Below are positions 61,401-64,000 of a stretch of 64,000 bases of DNA, piece by piece; positions within the stretch are counted from its first letter, which is position 1; each line of letters opens with the position of its first letter. Made by a program: the position numbers and the translations under genes. This DNA is from Variovorax sp. Root473 (GTDB taxonomy: Bacteria > Pseudomonadota > Gammaproteobacteria > Burkholderiales > Burkholderiaceae_C). The stretch covers positions 31,766 through 95,765 of the forward strand of contig NZ_LMEV01000011.1 of assembly GCF_001426505.1 (NCBI RefSeq), given 5' to 3'. The notes beneath the pieces are model-generated. The model made no database searches. It was given only the letters and a program-made list of their open reading frames with translations, and was not told the origin of the DNA.

Positions 61401-62816
61401 GTGAGCGCGCTGCGCCGCTTCACCGATCGCCTGCGCCGCACCAGCCTGCGGCAGCGGCTCGCGCTGCTGCTGTTCCCCGCCCTGCTGCTGGTGACGGGCA
61501 TCGAGCTGTGGATGACGCGGCACGACGCGCTGGCCGCGGCCAATGCGGCCTATGACCGCTCGCTGCTCGGCGCGCTCAAGTCGATCGACGCGAACATCTC
61601 CACGGCCTCGGGCGGGTTGTCGGTCGAGCTGCCGTACACGATGTTCGAGTTTTTCGAGCTCACGGCCAGCGGGCAGGTGTTCTTTCGCGTCGCGACCTCC
61701 GACGGGCTGGTGGAGCTGGGCAGCGCCGACCTGCCCGCGCCGCCCGTCGAGCCCGCGATGGGCGTGCCGGCCTTCTACGACGCCACCTACTTCGGCGAGG
61801 CCGTGCGGCTCGCGGCGTACCGGCGCGACCTGGACCACGCGCCGACCGGCAGCACCGGGCGCAGCGTGCTGATCCAGGTTGGCGAGAGCACACGCTCGCG
61901 CCAGGAGTTCACGAGCCGCTTCGTGCGCAGCGCCGCGCTGCGCGACGGGCTGATCCTTGCGATGCTGTTGTGCGGCACCGCGCTGGCACTGGCGGCAGCG
62001 CTGCGGCCGCTGTCACGGCTCGCGCGCGAGGTGCAGGCGCGCACGCCCGACGACCTGACGCGCATCCCCGAGACCGACCTGCCCGCCGAGGTGCGTCCGC
62101 TGGTGGCCGCCGTGAACCAGCAGATGGCGCGCACGCAGGCACTGGTGGCGCAGCAGCGGCAGTTTCTCGACGACGCCTCGCACCAGCTGCGCACGCACCT
62201 GACCACGCTGCAGATGCAGGCCGACTACGCGCGCCGCCAAGACGACCCCGCGCAGGTGCGTGCCGCACTCGACGCGCTCGGCGCCGAGATCGGCCGCGCC
62301 ACGCGCAGCGCGCAGCAGCTGCTGGCACTGGGCCGCAGCGACACCGTGACCGTCGAGCCCGCCGATTTCGACACCGCCGAATTGCTGCGCGAAGTGGCCG
62401 TCGACCTGCTGCCGCTGGCGCGCGCCAAGCGCATCGACCTGGGCATCCATGCGCCCTCGCCCGAGCTGCACGCGGTGGGCGACCGGGGCCTGCTGCGCGA
62501 GGCGCTGAGCAACCTCGTGGCCAATGCCATCGCCTACACGCCGGCGGCCGGCACCATCACGCTCTTCGCGGCCGGCGACGCCGCGGGCTGGAGCCTCAAC
62601 GTGGAGGACGACGGCCCCGGCCTGAGCGACGAAGAGCGCGCCACCCTGGGCCAGCGTTTTCGGCGCGGCACCCGTGCGGGCCAGGGCGGCTTCGGGCTGG
62701 GCCTGGCGATCGTGCGCGCCATCGCGCAGCGCCACCGCGGCGATCTGCGGCTCGAAGCGCGCGGCGCGGGAGCGGGCCTGCATGCCATCATCTGGTGGCC
62801 CCGTCCTGCGGGATGA
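61401..62816 (+). CDS. tctE: Sensor histidine kinase, TctE-like
   Basis: This 471-residue kinase starts with GTG. It has TM1 (LALLLFPALLLVTGIELWM), a periplasmic part (TctE N-terminal domain, about 35-170), TM2 (LILAMLLCGTALALAAAL), then a HisKA box with His261 (ASHQLRTHL) and an HATPase domain (NLVANAIAYT, GPGLSDEE, GFGLGLAIV). Position 266, normally Pro in the H-box (LRTP), is His. The gene abuts tctD and overlaps the next TctC-like gene by ATGA. Confidence 0.87.
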   Translation: MSALRRFTDRLRRTSLRQRLALLLFPALLLVTGIELWMTRHDALAAANAAYDRSLLGALKSIDANISTASGGLSVELPYTMFEFFELTASGQVFFRVATSDGLVELGSADLPAPPVEPAMGVPAFYDATYFGEAVRLAAYRRDLDHAPTGSTGRSVLIQVGESTRSRQEFTSRFVRSAALRDGLILAMLLCGTALALAAALRPLSRLAREVQARTPDDLTRIPETDLPAEVRPLVAAVNQQMARTQALVAQQRQFLDDASHQLRTHLTTLQMQADYARRQDDPAQVRAALDALGAEIGRATRSAQQLLALGRSDTVTVEPADFDTAELLREVAVDLLPLARAKRIDLGIHAPSPELHAVGDRGLLREALSNLVANAIAYTPAAGTITLFAAGDAAGWSLNVEDDGPGLSDEERATLGQRFRRGTRAGQGGFGLGLAIVRAIAQRHRGDLRLEARGAGAGLHAIIWWPRPAG

Positions 62817-63865
62817 GCCACCGCCCTTCTCGCCGTTCTTCTTCGATGCCACGCCCTTTCGCCCTCACCCGTCGCCATGCGCTGCGCGCGCTGTCCGCAT
62901 GGCTCGCGCCTGTCGCGCTGCATGCGACCGCGGCGGCTGGCGATGCATCCGAAGGCCCGGCGGAGTGCGTGATTCCCGCCAAGGCCGGCGGCGGCTTCGC
63001 GCTGACCTGCGCGCTCGCGCGCGACGCGCTGCAGGCGGTGCGTCCCGCGCGCACGCCGCTCGCGCAGCGCTACCTGCCGGGCGGCATCGGCGCCGTGGCG
63101 TTCGATCGCATCGCGAGCGGCCAGCTTGGCGGGCCGGGCACGCTGGTCGCGTTCTCCAGCGGCTCGCTGCTCAACCTCGCGCAGGGCCGCTTCGGGCCAC
63201 ACCCGCCATCGGCCGTGCGCTGGATCGCCACGCTCGGCACCGACTACGGGGTGGTCGCCGTGCACCGCGACTCGCCCTACCGACGTTTGCAGGACCTGAT
63301 CGCCGCGTTGCGCCAGGACCCTTCGCGCGTGGTCTTCGGTGCGGGCGGCACGGTCGGCAGCCAGGACTGGGTGAAGGCCGCGCTGCTGGTACGCGCGGCG
63401 GGCGGCGCACCGAAGGCGATGCGCTTCGTGTCCTTCGAAGGCGGCGGCGACGCGCTGGGCGCCCTGCAGGGCAAGCACGTCGACGCGTTCCCGGGCGACG
63501 CCGCCGAAGCGCTGCAGGCCATCGCGGGCGGCGCGCCGCTGCGCCTGCTCACGGTGCTGTCCGAAGCGCGGCTGGGCGGTGCGCTCACGGGTGTGCCGAC
63601 CGCGCGCGAGCAAGGCGTGGACATCGCCTGGCCGACCGTGCGCGGCGTGTACCTGAGCGCCAACGTGCCCGACGCCGCCGTGCGCGCCTGGACCGCCGCC
63701 TTCGCCGAGGCCACGGCCGCGCCAGGCTATGCGGCGCTGCGCGAACGGCACGGCCTTTATCCTTTCGCGCTCACCGGCGCCGCGCTCGACGACTACGTGC
63801 AGGCGCGCATCAAGGCCTACCAGGCGCTGGCCGACGAACTCGGCCTGCGGCGCTGGAAACCTTGA
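62813..63865 (+). CDS. TctC-like periplasmic receptor coupled to the TctE gene
   Basis: This protein of about 350 residues is a Bug/TctC-type receptor. ECVIPAKAGGGFALTCALARDALQ is the binding-fold start, LPGGIGAVAFDRIASG and FGAGGTVGSQDWVKAALLVRAAG follow. A Tat-like signal (LTRRHALRALSAWLAPVALHATAAA) is present. The ATG at 62813 overlaps the tctE stop (ATGA); an internal ATG at 62846 is the other candidate. The coupling to a sensor kinase suggests that it presents ligand to TctE, as BctC does to BctE in Bordetella. Confidence 0.85.
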   Translation: MSHRPSRRSSSMPRPFALTRRHALRALSAWLAPVALHATAAAGDASEGPAECVIPAKAGGGFALTCALARDALQAVRPARTPLAQRYLPGGIGAVAFDRIASGQLGGPGTLVAFSSGSLLNLAQGRFGPHPPSAVRWIATLGTDYGVVAVHRDSPYRRLQDLIAALRQDPSRVVFGAGGTVGSQDWVKAALLVRAAGGAPKAMRFVSFEGGGDALGALQGKHVDAFPGDAAEALQAIAGGAPLRLLTVLSEARLGGALTGVPTAREQGVDIAWPTVRGVYLSANVPDAAVRAWTAAFAEATAAPGYAALRERHGLYPFALTGAALDDYVQARIKAYQALADELGLRRWKP

Positions 63866-63881
63866 TCTTCAACTGACCTCC

Positions 63882-64000
63882 ATGACCGAAGACGACATCA
63901 CCCAACACCTCATCGACATGCTCGGCGGCGGCCATTTCGAGGTCGCCGACGACAACACCTTCTTCTTCCACGGCGCGGACAACAAGTTCCCCTTCGCCAC
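63882..64000 (+). CDS. Start of a hypothetical protein (possible DUF6194)
   Basis: Only the first 39 codons are inside the window: MTEDDITQHLIDMLGGGHFE followed by DDNTFFFHGADNKFPFAT. The TFFF....KFPFAT pattern recalls DUF6194 proteins. It begins 16 bp after the TctC-like gene. Nothing more can be said from this part. Confidence 0.5.
   Translation, partial: MTEDDITQHLIDMLGGGHFEVADDNTFFFHGADNKFPFA

Overview
This window comes from a high-GC betaproteobacterium of the order Burkholderiales, most likely the family Comamonadaceae and plausibly Variovorax. The taxonomic call is an inference. It rests on protein style, on the Bug-type (tripartite tricarboxylate) solute receptors, on the AroE-like/Pca/QuiC catabolic cluster and on intergenic repeats of a kind I associate with that family. 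The stretch looks like ordinary chromosome: dense genes, many ATGA start/stop overlaps, and no rRNA, tRNA, CRISPR array, insertion sequence or prophage that I could see.

Positions 1-5.7 kb hold the 3' part of a Gly/Leu/Asp repeat protein, a hairpin-rich gap with a 160-nt fold-back element, an RlmN-type radical SAM methyltransferase, an alpha/beta hydrolase, a Tat-exported glucan biosynthesis protein (OpgD-like) and a periplasmic FKBP prolyl isomerase. From 5.8 to 9.7 kb lies eutBC (ethanolamine ammonia-lyase), followed by a HipB/HipA-type toxin-antitoxin pair with a strong inverted-repeat operator. From 10.3 to 15.6 kb is a lipid A/envelope modification cluster: an EptA-type phosphoethanolamine transferase, two PAP2 phosphatases and a PmrA/PmrB-like two-component system. 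CTGAA repeats phased by 10-11 bp stand in both promoter regions.

From 15.6 to 19.6 kb are a coupled thioesterase/DMT exporter/SDR operon and ETF-ubiquinone oxidoreductase. From 20.7 to 24.8 kb a DenD-like sugar-acid dehydrogenase precedes a complete TRAP transporter (dctP-terminator-dctQ-repeat-dctM). An AraC regulator diverges from an Fsr-like MFS exporter at 24.9-27 kb. A tandem glycine riboswitch precedes gcvT-gcvH-gcvP at 28.4-33.2 kb.

From 33 to 49 kb is a mixed region: a DUF3014 protein, an esterase, a nitronate monooxygenase, a divergent MurA paralogue, a DUF3883-like protein, a 2OG-oxygenase-like protein, a cytosolic subtilase with a small I9-like companion, an amidohydrolase, a DTW-domain tRNA modification enzyme and a DUF1800/DUF1501 pair.

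From 48.8 to 59.5 kb is a quinate/shikimate-to-beta-ketoadipate catabolic cluster: an MHS transporter, a QuiC-type fusion dehydratase, pcaD, an MFS transporter, pcaC, pcaB, two AroE-like dehydrogenases and a divergent IclR regulator. A CGATNATCG motif recurs in its two control regions. The window closes with a Bug-family receptor, a TctD/TctE two-component system translationally coupled to a second TctC-like receptor, and the start of one more gene.

The items I find most worth a second look are the subtilase/inhibitor-like pair, the two AroE-like enzymes that lack shikimate-binding residues, the predicted IclR regulon, the phased repeats at the lipid A cluster, and the fold-back and GC-rich intergenic repeats.
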